This document shows positions 26,052-35,769 of a stretch of DNA of 47,547 nucleotides, piece after piece. Where the stretch lies: the NCBI GenBank assembly GCA_903939515.1, contig CAJAHH010000129.1:1-47547 (forward strand), given 5' to 3'. Source of the stretch: an uncultured Verrucomicrobiota bacterium (GTDB taxonomy: Bacteria; Verrucomicrobiota; Verrucomicrobiia; Limisphaerales; UBA9464). Position 1 is the stretch's first letter, and every line of letters starts with the position of its first letter. The position numbers and the translations under genes are program-made. The notes under the pieces are model-generated. The model was not told the origin of the DNA and did not search any database. It saw only the letters and a program-made list of their open reading frames with translations.

Positions 26052-27739
26052 ACGCCCCTACGACGGACTCCGACCAAAACGAGGTCTCCGCTTGGCGGCT
26101 CTGGGAGAATCCCGTGCTGCGACGCTACGTGCGCTCTCGGCTTCGATCCCGCGATTTGGCTGTAGGGCTTTGCATCACGCTGGTGCTGTCGGCGTTCATC
26201 GTCGGCATTTCCTACTCACTGGGTATTCGCACCGAGTCCGATCCGATGAGCGCCGCCCGCGCAGCCATCATTCCGCTGTTCGTCTTACAGGCCTTTATCT
26301 TGTTTGTCATGGGCACCGCCCAGGTCTCCGGCGGCATGATCACCGAACGGGACGAAGGGAGCGTCGACTACCAACGACTCGTCCCCATGGCCCCACTGAC
26401 CAAGGTATTGGGATACCTCTTCGGCCTGCCCTTGCGCGAATACCTCTTGGCCGCCTCCATCCTCCCGTTCACCGCCTGGGCCATGGCTCGGGGGCATGTT
26501 CCCGCTTCGGCCTGGGCTCCGCTGTACTGGATCCTCTTCACCACCGCGGTCACTTACCACGCCACCGGACTCTTGACCGGCACCGTCGTCCGGAACCGCC
26601 GATGGGCCTTCCTCATTTCCATTGGAATGGTGTTCTCGCTCTACACCGTCATCCCCCAGTTGGCCAAATTCGGTCTCGTTTTCTTTAAGTATCTCACCAT
26701 CACACCGGTCTTCTACGAGAGCCTGCCCGAACTCCTTCCCGAGAAGGCCGGCGCAGCGCTGCGCATCGGTCAGAATTTCTTTCCAACGCCTCGGTTCTTC
26801 AATCTGGGCCTGCCCGAGGTGGTCTTCACCACGCTTTCCCAAGCCGGGCTGATCGGCCTGTTCGTGATGATGCTCTGCCGCAAGTGGCGGCAGGAAGAGG
26901 CTCATTTGCTCAGCCAATTTTGGGCGGTGGCCACCTTTATTGCGGTGCAAGTGGTGCTGCTCGGGCATGCACTGCCGCTCATTGATCCCGGAGATTTATT
27001 TCCATCCCGAAGCTTTCGTTGGTTCACGAGTCAAGCCCTCGACTGGAAGCCCGACAATAAGGAGGCGCTCGCCATGATCGCGGTGTACGGCCTGTTCACC
27101 ACCGGCCTAGCCTGTGTGCTGACTGGCATCGTCACGCCAGACCGTGAGCGGCAAATCCGTGGTTGGCGGCGCGCCTTCAAGAACGGCGAGGATCGTCTTC
27201 CGGCCTTCGGTGACACCGATTCGGCCACCCTCTGCACCGTGATCATTTCACTGTGCGGCGGCATCGGCTGGTACCTCTTCACCCATGCCCTGCTCGAATC
27301 GCGCTGGTTTCCGGGCCATCACGCAGGGCTTCACATCCTGATCATCCACTGCCTCATCCTTTTCGCGGTGACCGGATCGCTGCAAGCCCTGTTGGATGCC
27401 CAAGGGGGCCGAGCCGTTGGCATGGGCCTGCTCTTCATTGGCGTACTGCCACTCATGGCCGGAGCGATCATCGGCAGCATCGACAACGACTACTTGCACG
27501 TAGGGATTTGGATCGCGGGCATCTCGCCACTCTCGTTGCCTGCATCGGCCCCGGTGGCCCTGTTGTCCCTCGCCGATTCCGAGACGATGGCTGTCCGTCC
27601 GATCCAGGGCGCGGCCCGATTTGGATGGTTTGTCTGGGGACTCGTCAGCCTCTGGCTGATCCACCGCTCGAGAACCCATCGCCAAACCCTCAAACAGCGC
27701 ATTCTGGGAGATCGGTCATCAACGAATCCGGCGCGTTGA
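26048..27739 (+). CDS. ABC transporter permease, about 12 membrane segments
   Basis: A 563-residue integral membrane protein. Hydrophobic helices include LAVGLCITLVLSAFIVGISY, PLFVLQAFILFVMGTAQV, YLLAASILPFTAWAMA, WAFLISIGMVFSLYTVIP, FWAVATFIAVQVVLLGHALP, ALAMIAVYGLFTTGLACVL, ATLCTVIISLCGGIGWYLF, LHILIIHCLILFAVTGSLQ and FGWFVWGLVSLWLIHR. The cytoplasmic segment ITERDEGSVDYQRLVPMAP after helix 2 resembles the coupling region of ABC-2 permeases. With the preceding ATPase (4-bp overlap) it forms a complete two-gene exporter. No substrate-binding protein is nearby, which supports export rather than import. Confidence 0.85.
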   Translation: MNAPTTDSDQNEVSAWRLWENPVLRRYVRSRLRSRDLAVGLCITLVLSAFIVGISYSLGIRTESDPMSAARAAIIPLFVLQAFILFVMGTAQVSGGMITERDEGSVDYQRLVPMAPLTKVLGYLFGLPLREYLLAASILPFTAWAMARGHVPASAWAPLYWILFTTAVTYHATGLLTGTVVRNRRWAFLISIGMVFSLYTVIPQLAKFGLVFFKYLTITPVFYESLPELLPEKAGAALRIGQNFFPTPRFFNLGLPEVVFTTLSQAGLIGLFVMMLCRKWRQEEAHLLSQFWAVATFIAVQVVLLGHALPLIDPGDLFPSRSFRWFTSQALDWKPDNKEALAMIAVYGLFTTGLACVLTGIVTPDRERQIRGWRRAFKNGEDRLPAFGDTDSATLCTVIISLCGGIGWYLFTHALLESRWFPGHHAGLHILIIHCLILFAVTGSLQALLDAQGGRAVGMGLLFIGVLPLMAGAIIGSIDNDYLHVGIWIAGISPLSLPASAPVALLSLADSETMAVRPIQGAARFGWFVWGLVSLWLIHRSRTHRQTLKQRILGDRSSTNPAR

Positions 27740-27821
27740 CGATCCATTGGAATTTCCGTGTTTTGAATGGCTTTTGCCACGACGAGTGGGTCGAGTTGCC
27801 GATCGATTCCAACGTCATCCG

Positions 27822-28802
27822 ATGACCATTGATTTCCCGCAGATTCCTTCATGGACGCAGGTTCTGGGCAAGACGCTCAAACTGCCTCCGGTTCTTTATC
27901 CCGGCGGCGGGCACCGCGGGGTCATTCGCCGCTGGAAACTCGTCGCAAGAAGCCTGATCCAATGGCCTTGGACTCTAGAATGGTACCGGTTCCTCGAGGC
28001 ACCCCGTTAGCAAGTGGCCACGGCCGCCCGATTGCGGCTCTACACCAAATTGCAACGGCCTTACTCCACCCGACGCCACGGATTTGCGGCGCGATTGGCC
28101 GCCCTGAAAACCCATTACACCTGGGTCGAAGCCACCCTGCCGGAAGCCACTCTGAACTCCATTTATCGAGACCCCGGTCTCGAGCTCGGCCGACTCCCAC
28201 TGGAAGAAGGGTGCTCACTGGTGGTTCGCCTGTGCTACACGGACCGCTACGAGAAGGAAGGGGATCTGTCCTTCAGCGTGTTCCTGGCTCCGGCCGAAAC
28301 CATGATTTACACCGTGACCGTCTCCATCACCGAACGGGCCGGCGTGGGTCGCGGGGTGTTCATCGGCGGCCTGCAAGGCGGCAACGCACCCGATCAACCC
28401 GAGATCGTCCGGCAGCTCACCCGCGAGATGTTCGGCATGCGACCGAAGGCCTTCGCCTTGTACTTGGTGCAACAATTGGCCGATTGGATTGGAGCGGTTG
28501 AAGTTCGAGGGGTGGCCGATTCTGAGACCGTCTACCGTCACCTCCAGAACCGGAAGGTCATCGAGGCTTCTTACGATCGGTTGTGGACCGAATCCGGCGG
28601 AACGAGGTCGCCCCGCGACGGTTGTTTTGACCTGCCACTCCGGCACGTGGAAATCCCGCGCGAGGAAATCAAGACCAGCAAACGCAGCCTCTACCAGAAG
28701 CGCTACGCCCTGCTGCGCGATCTAGCCCAAAAACTCCGTTCCCGCTGGGACCAGTCGAGCAACCGCCCCACCTCGACAGCACAGCCACCGGCACCCCACT
28801 GA
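27822..28802 (+). pseudogene. VirK/YbjX (DUF535) family gene interrupted by an in-frame TAG
   Basis: The whole frame from ATG 27822 to the stop at 28802 would encode 326 residues, the normal size of DUF535 proteins such as YbjX (about 320). TAG at 28008-28010 breaks it. The 62 residues before (KLVARSLIQWPWTLEWYRFL) and the 263 after (LRLYTKLQRPY, GVGRGVFIGGLQGG, FALYLVQQLADWIGAVEVRG, KRSLYQKRYALLRDL) are in the same frame and read as one protein. VirK and YbjX are linked to envelope stress and antimicrobial-peptide resistance in enterobacteria. A GTG at 28014 could restart translation, but it lacks the N-terminal segment. Either a true nonsense mutation, readthrough, or a sequencing error explains this. 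Confidence 0.75.
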
Positions 28803-28921
28803 CGGGCCCTCGGCCAGAGCTTGTGTCTGCCTGTGTTCGCCTGTCTTCGTCTCCACGGCCGGACTCCCCTTCCGGCAAATCGGAATTGCGAGCGATGGCA
28901 TGGCGAAGATAGTTTTCCCTC

Positions 28922-31135
28922 ATGAAATCCCCCCGATGGCTGAGCATGGCCGCGGTCGTGATGGCGACTTTCTGCGGTCTTCGCCTGGACGGCCAACCGG
29001 CGAGCGAGGTGGATTTCGTCCGGGACATACGGCCTCTTTTTCAAACCCACTGCCACTCCTGTCACGGCCCGGACAAAGACAAAGGCGGGTTCTCGCTGGC
29101 CACGCGGTCTCGAGCCATGGAGGGAGGCGACACCGGCCCGGCCCTCTTGCCGGGCAATAGCGCCGCAAGTCCTTTGGCCCAACGCATCAACTCGTCGCTC
29201 GAAGACCAGAGAATGCCGCCCAAAGGCGAACGACTCAGCCCGGCACAAATCCGACTCATCCAGACCTGGATCGACCGCGGGGCCCCATGGCCAGACCAGG
29301 CCGATGAACCCGATCCTCAGAAGCAGAAAGCCGCCGACCACTGGTCGTTTCGGGCGCTGAGAAAACCGCAACTTCCCCAGGAGTCCAGCTCCTGGATCAC
29401 CTCGCCCATCGATGCCTTCGTCCTGCAGAAGTTGCGCAACGCCGGATTGAAACCCACGGGACCAGCCACCCGAGAAGCGCTCCTGCGCCGCGTCTCGTTC
29501 GACCTCACCGGGTTACCCCCGAGTCCCGAGCAAATCGAAGCCTTCACCCGCTCTCAAGACCCGCACGCCTTCGAGCAGGTGGTGGATCGCCTGTTGTCAT
29601 CCCCCGCTCATGGCGAGCGCTGGGCGCGTCATTGGCTGGATGTGGTGCGCTACGCGGATTCGGGCGGCTACGAGACGGACATCTTCTATGAACAGGCGTG
29701 GCGCTACCGCGACTATGTCGTCCGCAGCCTGAACGAAGACAAGCCCTACGACCGTTTCCTCATGGAACAGGTCGGCGGCGACGAACTCTGGCCTGAACAA
29801 ACCGAAGCCATGCAAGACGCCGTGGCGGTCTGGACGCTGGGGGAATGGCCCAATGCGTTGGACGCCTATCCCGAGATGTTGGAGTACGTGCGGCGAACCG
29901 ATCAGGTGAGCACCCTCAGCGAGATGGCCTTGGGTTTGACCGTCGGGTGCGCCAATTGCCATGACCACAAGTACGACCCGATCACCCAGCGGGACTACTT
30001 CGGTTTGGAGGCCATTTTCGCCGCCAGTGAAACCTGGAATCGCAACACCCGCTCCAAGGCCTGGGGACAGGGAGAACGGACCGCCCATCGCGCGGTGCGA
30101 CACGCGAATCCCCCACTACCGATTCGTTTTCTGAAGCGAGGCAACCTCCACCAACCCACTGGGCTCATCGGCCCGGCCCTACCGGGTTTTCTGCCCGGTG
30201 GCGGACCCTTGGAATCCGGCGTCGGCGAAAACACCCGGCGCCGAGCCCGGCTCGCACGCTGGCTCGTAGCACCCGAGACTCCCCTGACGGCACGAGTGAT
30301 GGTGAATCGAGTGTGGCAATGGCACTTGGGTCAGGCGTTGGCAACGACCCCGAATGATCTCGGCACTCAAGGTTCTCCGCCTTCGCACCCGGAACTGCTC
30401 GATTGGTTGGCTTCCGAATTCATGGAGAGCGGCTGGAGCCTCAAACGATTGCATCGGCAAATCGTCATGTCGGCCACCTACCAGCAGTCCGCTGTGAGGG
30501 ATGCCCAGTCTCTGGCTACGGACCCGGAGAACCGGTGGCTCTCGGGCTTTTCGCGCCGCCGACTGGAAGCCGAAGAAGTCTGGGATCAGGTGCACGCCGC
30601 GGCCGGAACGCTGGACCAACGGCAGTTCGGTAAACCCTTCGTGCCCCGACTCACCGAGGGAGAGTTGAAGGGCATGTACGACCTTGAGAACAAACGCGAA
30701 CTGAAATGGCCCGTGACCGCCGAACAGGAACGTCGCGCCCTCTACATCCTGAATCGTCGTTCCTTCCGCTTCCCGTTCTTCGAGGCCTTCGATCCTCCGA
30801 ACACGGCCGTCAGTTGCCCGGTGCGTCAAACCACGACCGTGCCCGCCCAGGCCCTCACCCTGATGAACAACGGGATCGTCGTGCAGCAGTCGCAGGCCAT
30901 GGCCGCTCGTTTGGTGCATGATGCGGGCGGAGATTGGGAATCCATCGTGAAGCGCGCGTGGTTGCTGGCCTACAACCGCACCCCAACCCATACTGAAGAG
31001 CGGATGGCCCGGGAGTTCATCACAGCCGCTCAAGCGGCCCATGCGCCAGCCGGTGTTGCCGTGGCACAGAGCACCGCCTTGCGCGAGTTCTGCCTGGCCC
31101 TCATGAACACCACCGAATTCATCTACTCCAACTGA
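28922..31135 (+). CDS. PSD1-type protein: N-terminal cytochrome module, DUF1549, DUF1553
   Basis: A 737-residue exported protein and the fullest of the four family members here. After a short signal peptide, DIRPLFQTHCHSCHGPDKDK carries CHSCH at 44-48, the heme site of the planctomycete cytochrome domain. GNSAASPLAQRI and RMPPKGERLSPAQIRLIQTW complete that module. DUF1549 follows with GERWARHWLDVVRYADSGGY and the second CxxCH in CANCHDHKYDPI. DUF1553 has TARVMVNRVWQWHLGQALA, HPELLDWLASEFMESG and PAQALTLMNNGIVVQQSQ. Its stop is 10 bp before the next DUF1501 gene. Two heme motifs suggest electron transfer within the protein; the substrate is unknown. Confidence 0.92.
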   Translation: MKSPRWLSMAAVVMATFCGLRLDGQPASEVDFVRDIRPLFQTHCHSCHGPDKDKGGFSLATRSRAMEGGDTGPALLPGNSAASPLAQRINSSLEDQRMPPKGERLSPAQIRLIQTWIDRGAPWPDQADEPDPQKQKAADHWSFRALRKPQLPQESSSWITSPIDAFVLQKLRNAGLKPTGPATREALLRRVSFDLTGLPPSPEQIEAFTRSQDPHAFEQVVDRLLSSPAHGERWARHWLDVVRYADSGGYETDIFYEQAWRYRDYVVRSLNEDKPYDRFLMEQVGGDELWPEQTEAMQDAVAVWTLGEWPNALDAYPEMLEYVRRTDQVSTLSEMALGLTVGCANCHDHKYDPITQRDYFGLEAIFAASETWNRNTRSKAWGQGERTAHRAVRHANPPLPIRFLKRGNLHQPTGLIGPALPGFLPGGGPLESGVGENTRRRARLARWLVAPETPLTARVMVNRVWQWHLGQALATTPNDLGTQGSPPSHPELLDWLASEFMESGWSLKRLHRQIVMSATYQQSAVRDAQSLATDPENRWLSGFSRRRLEAEEVWDQVHAAAGTLDQRQFGKPFVPRLTEGELKGMYDLENKRELKWPVTAEQERRALYILNRRSFRFPFFEAFDPPNTAVSCPVRQTTTVPAQALTLMNNGIVVQQSQAMAARLVHDAGGDWESIVKRAWLLAYNRTPTHTEERMAREFITAAQAAHAPAGVAVAQSTALREFCLALMNTTEFIYSN

Positions 31136-31145
31136 ACCTCCCACC

Positions 31146-32558
31146 GTGAGTATGATTCCCCCTTCTTCCCGAAGAGAGTTCCTGAGCCGCAGCGGCATGG
31201 GCATCGGATGGCTGGCGTTGTTGGATTTGATGAGCCGTGAAGCCGTTGCCGCCGAGCGTCCCACGGTCGTTCCCGGTCCCCACCGGACGCCGCGGGCCAA
31301 GGCCGTCATCTCGCTGTTCATGCACGGAGGGCCCAGTCAGGTGGACACCTTTGATCCCAAGCCGTTGCTGGCGAAGTATTCAGGCCAAACGCTGCCGGCA
31401 AGTTTCGGGAATCTGAACCTGGAGTTCACCAAGACGAGCACCGCCAAGGTGCTGGCCAGCAAGCGCATTTTCCGGAAGTGCGGCCAGTCGGGTCTCGAGA
31501 TGTCGGACATCTTCGAACACCTGCCCGGTGTGGCCGATGAACTGGCGGTGATCCGCAGTTGTCACCACACCGAGTTCAACCACGCGCCGGCCCTTTACAT
31601 GGCGCATTCCGGAGCCCGTTTGATGGGCCGCCCCAGCCTCGGCTCGTGGGCGATGTATGGATTGGGATCAGCCTCACAGGACTTGCCGGGATACGTCGTG
31701 ATGCGCGACGGCCCGCTCAAGGGAGGCCCGATGACCTACGGCAACGGGTTTCTGCCGGCCGTGTATTCAGCGACTGAATTGAGCCTGAGCGGGACACCCA
31801 TCCAGTATCTCGACCGACCCCAGGCAATCCGAGGTGACGATCAGCGTCGCGTGCTCGATTTTTCACAACGCCTCAACCGCCACTACCTCGCCAAACAGAA
31901 CAACGACGACCCGCTATCCGCACGCATCGCAGCCTACGAACTCGCCTACCGCATGCAGTCCGCTGCGCCCGAAGCCGTGGACCTGACCCGCGAATCGGAA
32001 AGCACGAAGGCGCTCTATGGTTTAGACAACAACCTCACGCGCTCCTTCGGCACCCAATGCCTCAGCGCCCGACGTCTCGTCGAGCGGGGTGTCCGCTTCG
32101 TTCAACTCTACCATGGCGGCGGCGGGGATGGCTGGGACACCCACGGTGGCAACGATTCCAAGCACCTCCGCAATGGCCGCCAAATCGACAAGCCCATCAC
32201 CGCTCTCATCACCGATTTGAAGGCACGGGGATTGTTGGATTCCACGCTCATCATCTGGGGCGGAGAATTCGGACGCACGCCTACTTCGGAAGGGTCCGAC
32301 GGCCGGGATCACAGCCCATACGGTTACTCCGTCTGGATGGCGGGTGGAGGCATTCGGGGCGGCACGGTCCATGGCGCAACCGACGATTTCGGATTCCGCG
32401 CAACCGAGAACCCGGTTCAAGTCCGGGACCTGCATGCCACAATCCTGCACTTGCTCGGCCTGCAGCACGACAAGCTCACCTACTACTTCCAAGGCCTCCA
32501 GCAGCGCCTCACCCAAATCGACGGTGACAGTCGGGTGATCCGGGAAATCCTGGCCTGA
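31146..32558 (+). CDS. DUF1501 family protein, Tat-exported
   Basis: A 470-residue partner of the PSD1 gene before it (10-bp gap). The Tat leader is SRREFLSRSGMGIGWLALLD. The mature part has SLFMHGGPSQVDTFDPKPLL, GWDTHGGNDSKH, LIIWGGEFGRTPTSEGSDGR, GGTVHGATDDFGFRATE and DLHATILHLLGLQHDKLTY. The frame opens with GTG at 31146; an ATG two codons later (31152) is an equally good start. Compared with the DUF1501 gene at 2906 it keeps every family motif, so both are probably active. Confidence 0.92.
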   Translation: MSMIPPSSRREFLSRSGMGIGWLALLDLMSREAVAAERPTVVPGPHRTPRAKAVISLFMHGGPSQVDTFDPKPLLAKYSGQTLPASFGNLNLEFTKTSTAKVLASKRIFRKCGQSGLEMSDIFEHLPGVADELAVIRSCHHTEFNHAPALYMAHSGARLMGRPSLGSWAMYGLGSASQDLPGYVVMRDGPLKGGPMTYGNGFLPAVYSATELSLSGTPIQYLDRPQAIRGDDQRRVLDFSQRLNRHYLAKQNNDDPLSARIAAYELAYRMQSAAPEAVDLTRESESTKALYGLDNNLTRSFGTQCLSARRLVERGVRFVQLYHGGGGDGWDTHGGNDSKHLRNGRQIDKPITALITDLKARGLLDSTLIIWGGEFGRTPTSEGSDGRDHSPYGYSVWMAGGGIRGGTVHGATDDFGFRATENPVQVRDLHATILHLLGLQHDKLTYYFQGLQQRLTQIDGDSRVIREILA

Positions 32559-32940
32559 CACCGGCGAGTCCGTATCCGTCGCCCAAGACCCATCTCCCGG
32601 CATCTGCGATCATCTCTGGGCAAAGCGGACAGGCCCATGGACAAGTCGGCCCACTTCCGAGGGATGCGGTCCACGCTGAGCACGATTTCGGCAGCACTCA
32701 TACCGATCAGAAGACTCCCCCAACACGCACAACCCCGACCGACGATCTAGGCACCCTTGTGCGACCGAAATCGAAATCGAGTCAGGTCCAACGCGTTTTA
32801 TGCGGAGTTCTGTAAGGACACCAAAGAAGAGGTGGGCCGAAGCCAGCCCGATCCATGGCACTCAATCAACTCACGTTCCGAAAATCCCGAAACAGCCACT
32901 CCGGCGAAAAACAGGTTGGAGGTGGGAATCATGGCGGAAC
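32559..32940. other. Intergenic region upstream of the third PSD1-type pair
   Basis: No gene that I can support lies here. A frame from 32800 is continuous with the next gene, but its first ~47 codons encode a basic, non-family sequence ahead of a normal signal peptide. I therefore treat the stretch as leader DNA. Small frames on the minus strand look like chance. Confidence 0.5.
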
Positions 32941-35751
32941 ATGCTGACTCCGATGTCCATCCCCCTCCCGGCCCTGTCAGCATTTTGGCGCTCATGCGCT
33001 CGAATGGCTGTATTGGCCGTAGTGTCCTGGGCGGGGTTGGCACTGGCGGACGACACCGTTGGGTCTCGGTTGTGGGTTCAGCCCAATCGATTGGATTTGC
33101 GGGGAACGGGTGACGTGCACGGAATTCTGGTCTCGGCACCCGCGGATTCCCGCTCAGGGCTCACCAACCTCTTTCGAGACGTCACGCAAGATGCACACTT
33201 CAGCAGCACGGATGAGCGAATACTGACAGTCGCTTCCAACGGCCTGGTTCAGGCCGTGGGCGATGGCGTGGCCCAGGTCCTGGTCCGTTTCGGTGGACAG
33301 ACCCACCGTATCGCCGTGGTGGTGCAAGAGGCGGCTCACCGGACCCCACCGTCGTTCCGGCAAGAAATGGAACCGCTGCTCACCCGCTTGGGCTGCAACA
33401 TGGGCGCATGCCATGGCAAGTTGGCCGGACAAAATGGCTTCAAGCTATCGCTGCGGGGTTACGCCCCAGAACTCGACTACAGCTGGGTTGCGAATGATGT
33501 CAGTGGCCGCCGGATCAACCCGGCCTTTCCTGAAGAATCCCTGCTCATCGCCAAGCCATTGGGGCGCGTTCCACATGAAGGCAAAGTGCGTTTTGCCGAG
33601 GGCTCCCGCTATCACCGCACCTTGTCGCAGTGGATCGCTGCCCGAGCACCGGGCCCCAAGCCAGCACAGGAGGAAACCGACGCCAGCCAATTGGAGATCC
33701 TCGCCGGAATCCCCGAACCATCCACGCCCACGCAATCGAGCCCGCGGACCGCAGACCGGGCGGTGTTGAGCCGGATTCTCGCTCCCGGCGAAACCCAGCA
33801 ATTACTAACACGCGCCCACTGGCCCGATGGACGCATCCGGGACGTCACCTGGCTTTCTCAGTTTTTCTCCAACGACCAGAACATCGCCACCGTCACTCCG
33901 GAAGGGCGGATTCAGGCGGTCCGTCCCGGCGAGACCGCCATCCGAATCCATTTCCAGGGACTGGTTGAAATCGTCCGGGTGACCATTCCGTTCACCAACG
34001 TGGTCGAGGGATGGAAGTTCACCCGCGCTCAGAATCCCGTGGATGTCTCGGTCTTTGCCAAGTTGCAGTCATTGAACCTTCCCCCGTCGCCTCGGTGCGA
34101 TGACACGACCTTCTTGCGTCGGGCCATGCTCGACACGCTCGGAACACTGCCCACACCGGAAGAAGTTCGGGCATTCCAAGCCGACCGCTCACCCGGAAAA
34201 CGAGCAACTCTGAACGACTCCCTCTTCCAGCGCCCCGAGTTTGCCGATTACTGGACACTTCAACTCGCGGATTTATTCCAAAACCGCAAGGAACGCGATC
34301 ATGACGTCCGCGGTGCAAAGAATGTCCGCGCCTTCCACGGATGGCTGCGGGATCAAGTGGCCGCTCATCGCCCGTGGAACGCGCTGGTACGCGATGTCCT
34401 GACAGCCAGCGGCGATTCGGTCCAACACCCGGAAATTGGCTACTACGTTTATTTGGTCGGTGAAAAGCGTTCCACCGAGAGCGAAGCGCCGGATGCCGTC
34501 GCGCAGGCGTTCATGGGCACGCGCATCGGTTGTGCCCGGTGCCACAACCATCCGTTGGAGAAATACACCCAAGACGATTTCTACCATTTTGCCGCCTTCT
34601 TCGATCGCGTGACCCTCGACCGAAAGGGACCCGCCGACGGAGCCACTACCTTGCTCACCATGAGTCGCGAGGAACGCGAACGCACCCAGCGTTTGCAGGA
34701 GGCAGAAACGAAACTAAAGGAAGCGGAAGCCAAGCTGCTCACCTTGGGCTATGACGGCGGAACAGCCAGCCCCGCGGCCGGACCTGAAGGGGCGAAGCAA
34801 CTCGAAGCCGCCCAAAACGAATTCCGCGATCGGAAACGCGAGTTCACTTCCAAGAAACGCGAACTGGCCGAAAGCCGGAATAAAATCCCCCACGCCTGGC
34901 AACCCCGCACCCTGCGCGACCTCGAGGCACGCCCCCTCGACCGAAAGCCGATGGAGTTCAGCGCCGACACCGATCCGCGGGCCCAGTTGGCCGATTGGCT
35001 CACCGCAACCAACAACTCCTACTTCGCCGGCGCGATGATTAACCGTCTCTGGAAACACTTTTTGGGAACCGGTCTGGTGGAACCTGTGGATGACCTTCGT
35101 GCCAGCAACCCACCTTCGAATCCGGAACTGTGGGCCTTGCTCAGCCGAGAGTTTGTCGGAAGCGGCTACGACCTGCAGCACGTGATGAAGCTCATCCTCA
35201 ATTCGCGAACCTACCAACTCAGCGCACGCACCGTACGCGGCAACGAAACCGACACCCGGTTTTATTCGCACTACTACGCACGCCGCCTGCCTGCGGAGGT
35301 CATGGCTGATGCCATTAGCTCAGCCACCGGCGTACCCGATCGATTCGATGGCTTCCCGGTGGGAATGCGTGCCGTGCAAGTGCCCGAACCCACCGTCAGC
35401 AGCTACTTCCTCACACTCTTCGGCCGCAGCGAGCGGGTGACGGCGTGCGCCTGCGAACGCAGCGGCGAGGTGACCTTGCCGCAATTGCTACACCTTCAAA
35501 ACGGCGAGGAAATGACCAAGAAAATCCAACACCCCGAAGGTCGGCTCAAGGAGTTGATCTCCTCGGCCAAGACCCCCACCGACTGGCCGCGACTCGTCGA
35601 AGAACTTTACCTCATCACCGTCGGACGCCGCCCCACTGCCGTGGAGTTGGAACGGGTGCTCGCGCAATGCACCGGCACCCCTCCGGAGGACGTGCTGCCC
35701 GATTTGTTTTGGGCCCTGCTCAACACGAAGGAGTTCGCCTTCAACCACTAA
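32941..35751 (+). CDS. DUF1549/DUF1553 protein with Big2-like domain and CxxxxCH motif
   Basis: From ATG 32941 the protein has 936 residues; ATGs at 32953 and 33004 are alternatives, and 32800 is the longest frame. After the signal peptide (MAVLAVVSWAGLALADD) an Ig-like Big2 segment reads LTVASNGLVQAVGDGVAQVL. LTRLGCNMGACHGKLAGQNG then carries C-x4-C-H instead of the usual CxxCH. A second Big2-like stretch has IATVTPEGRIQAVRPGETAI. DUF1549 has IGCARCHNHPLEKYTQDDFY, then a coiled coil (ERTQRLQEAETKLKEAEAKL). DUF1553 has FAGAMINRLWKHFLGTGLVE. The domain order marks a distinct subfamily. A DUF1501 gene follows after 18 bp. Confidence 0.9.
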   Translation: MLTPMSIPLPALSAFWRSCARMAVLAVVSWAGLALADDTVGSRLWVQPNRLDLRGTGDVHGILVSAPADSRSGLTNLFRDVTQDAHFSSTDERILTVASNGLVQAVGDGVAQVLVRFGGQTHRIAVVVQEAAHRTPPSFRQEMEPLLTRLGCNMGACHGKLAGQNGFKLSLRGYAPELDYSWVANDVSGRRINPAFPEESLLIAKPLGRVPHEGKVRFAEGSRYHRTLSQWIAARAPGPKPAQEETDASQLEILAGIPEPSTPTQSSPRTADRAVLSRILAPGETQQLLTRAHWPDGRIRDVTWLSQFFSNDQNIATVTPEGRIQAVRPGETAIRIHFQGLVEIVRVTIPFTNVVEGWKFTRAQNPVDVSVFAKLQSLNLPPSPRCDDTTFLRRAMLDTLGTLPTPEEVRAFQADRSPGKRATLNDSLFQRPEFADYWTLQLADLFQNRKERDHDVRGAKNVRAFHGWLRDQVAAHRPWNALVRDVLTASGDSVQHPEIGYYVYLVGEKRSTESEAPDAVAQAFMGTRIGCARCHNHPLEKYTQDDFYHFAAFFDRVTLDRKGPADGATTLLTMSREERERTQRLQEAETKLKEAEAKLLTLGYDGGTASPAAGPEGAKQLEAAQNEFRDRKREFTSKKRELAESRNKIPHAWQPRTLRDLEARPLDRKPMEFSADTDPRAQLADWLTATNNSYFAGAMINRLWKHFLGTGLVEPVDDLRASNPPSNPELWALLSREFVGSGYDLQHVMKLILNSRTYQLSARTVRGNETDTRFYSHYYARRLPAEVMADAISSATGVPDRFDGFPVGMRAVQVPEPTVSSYFLTLFGRSERVTACACERSGEVTLPQLLHLQNGEEMTKKIQHPEGRLKELISSAKTPTDWPRLVEELYLITVGRRPTAVELERVLAQCTGTPPEDVLPDLFWALLNTKEFAFNH

Positions 35752-35769
35752 CCGGAACCGAGTCACCCC

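Noticed and set aside
32411-32427. tRNA T-arm look-alike (cccgg-ttcaagt-ccggg)
   Set aside because: It sits inside a conserved part of a DUF1501 coding sequence, and no acceptor or anticodon arm surrounds it.
32800-32940. Extended N-terminus of the Big2-type DUF1549 protein
   Set aside because: The extra 47 residues are basic, non-family sequence placed before a normal signal peptide.
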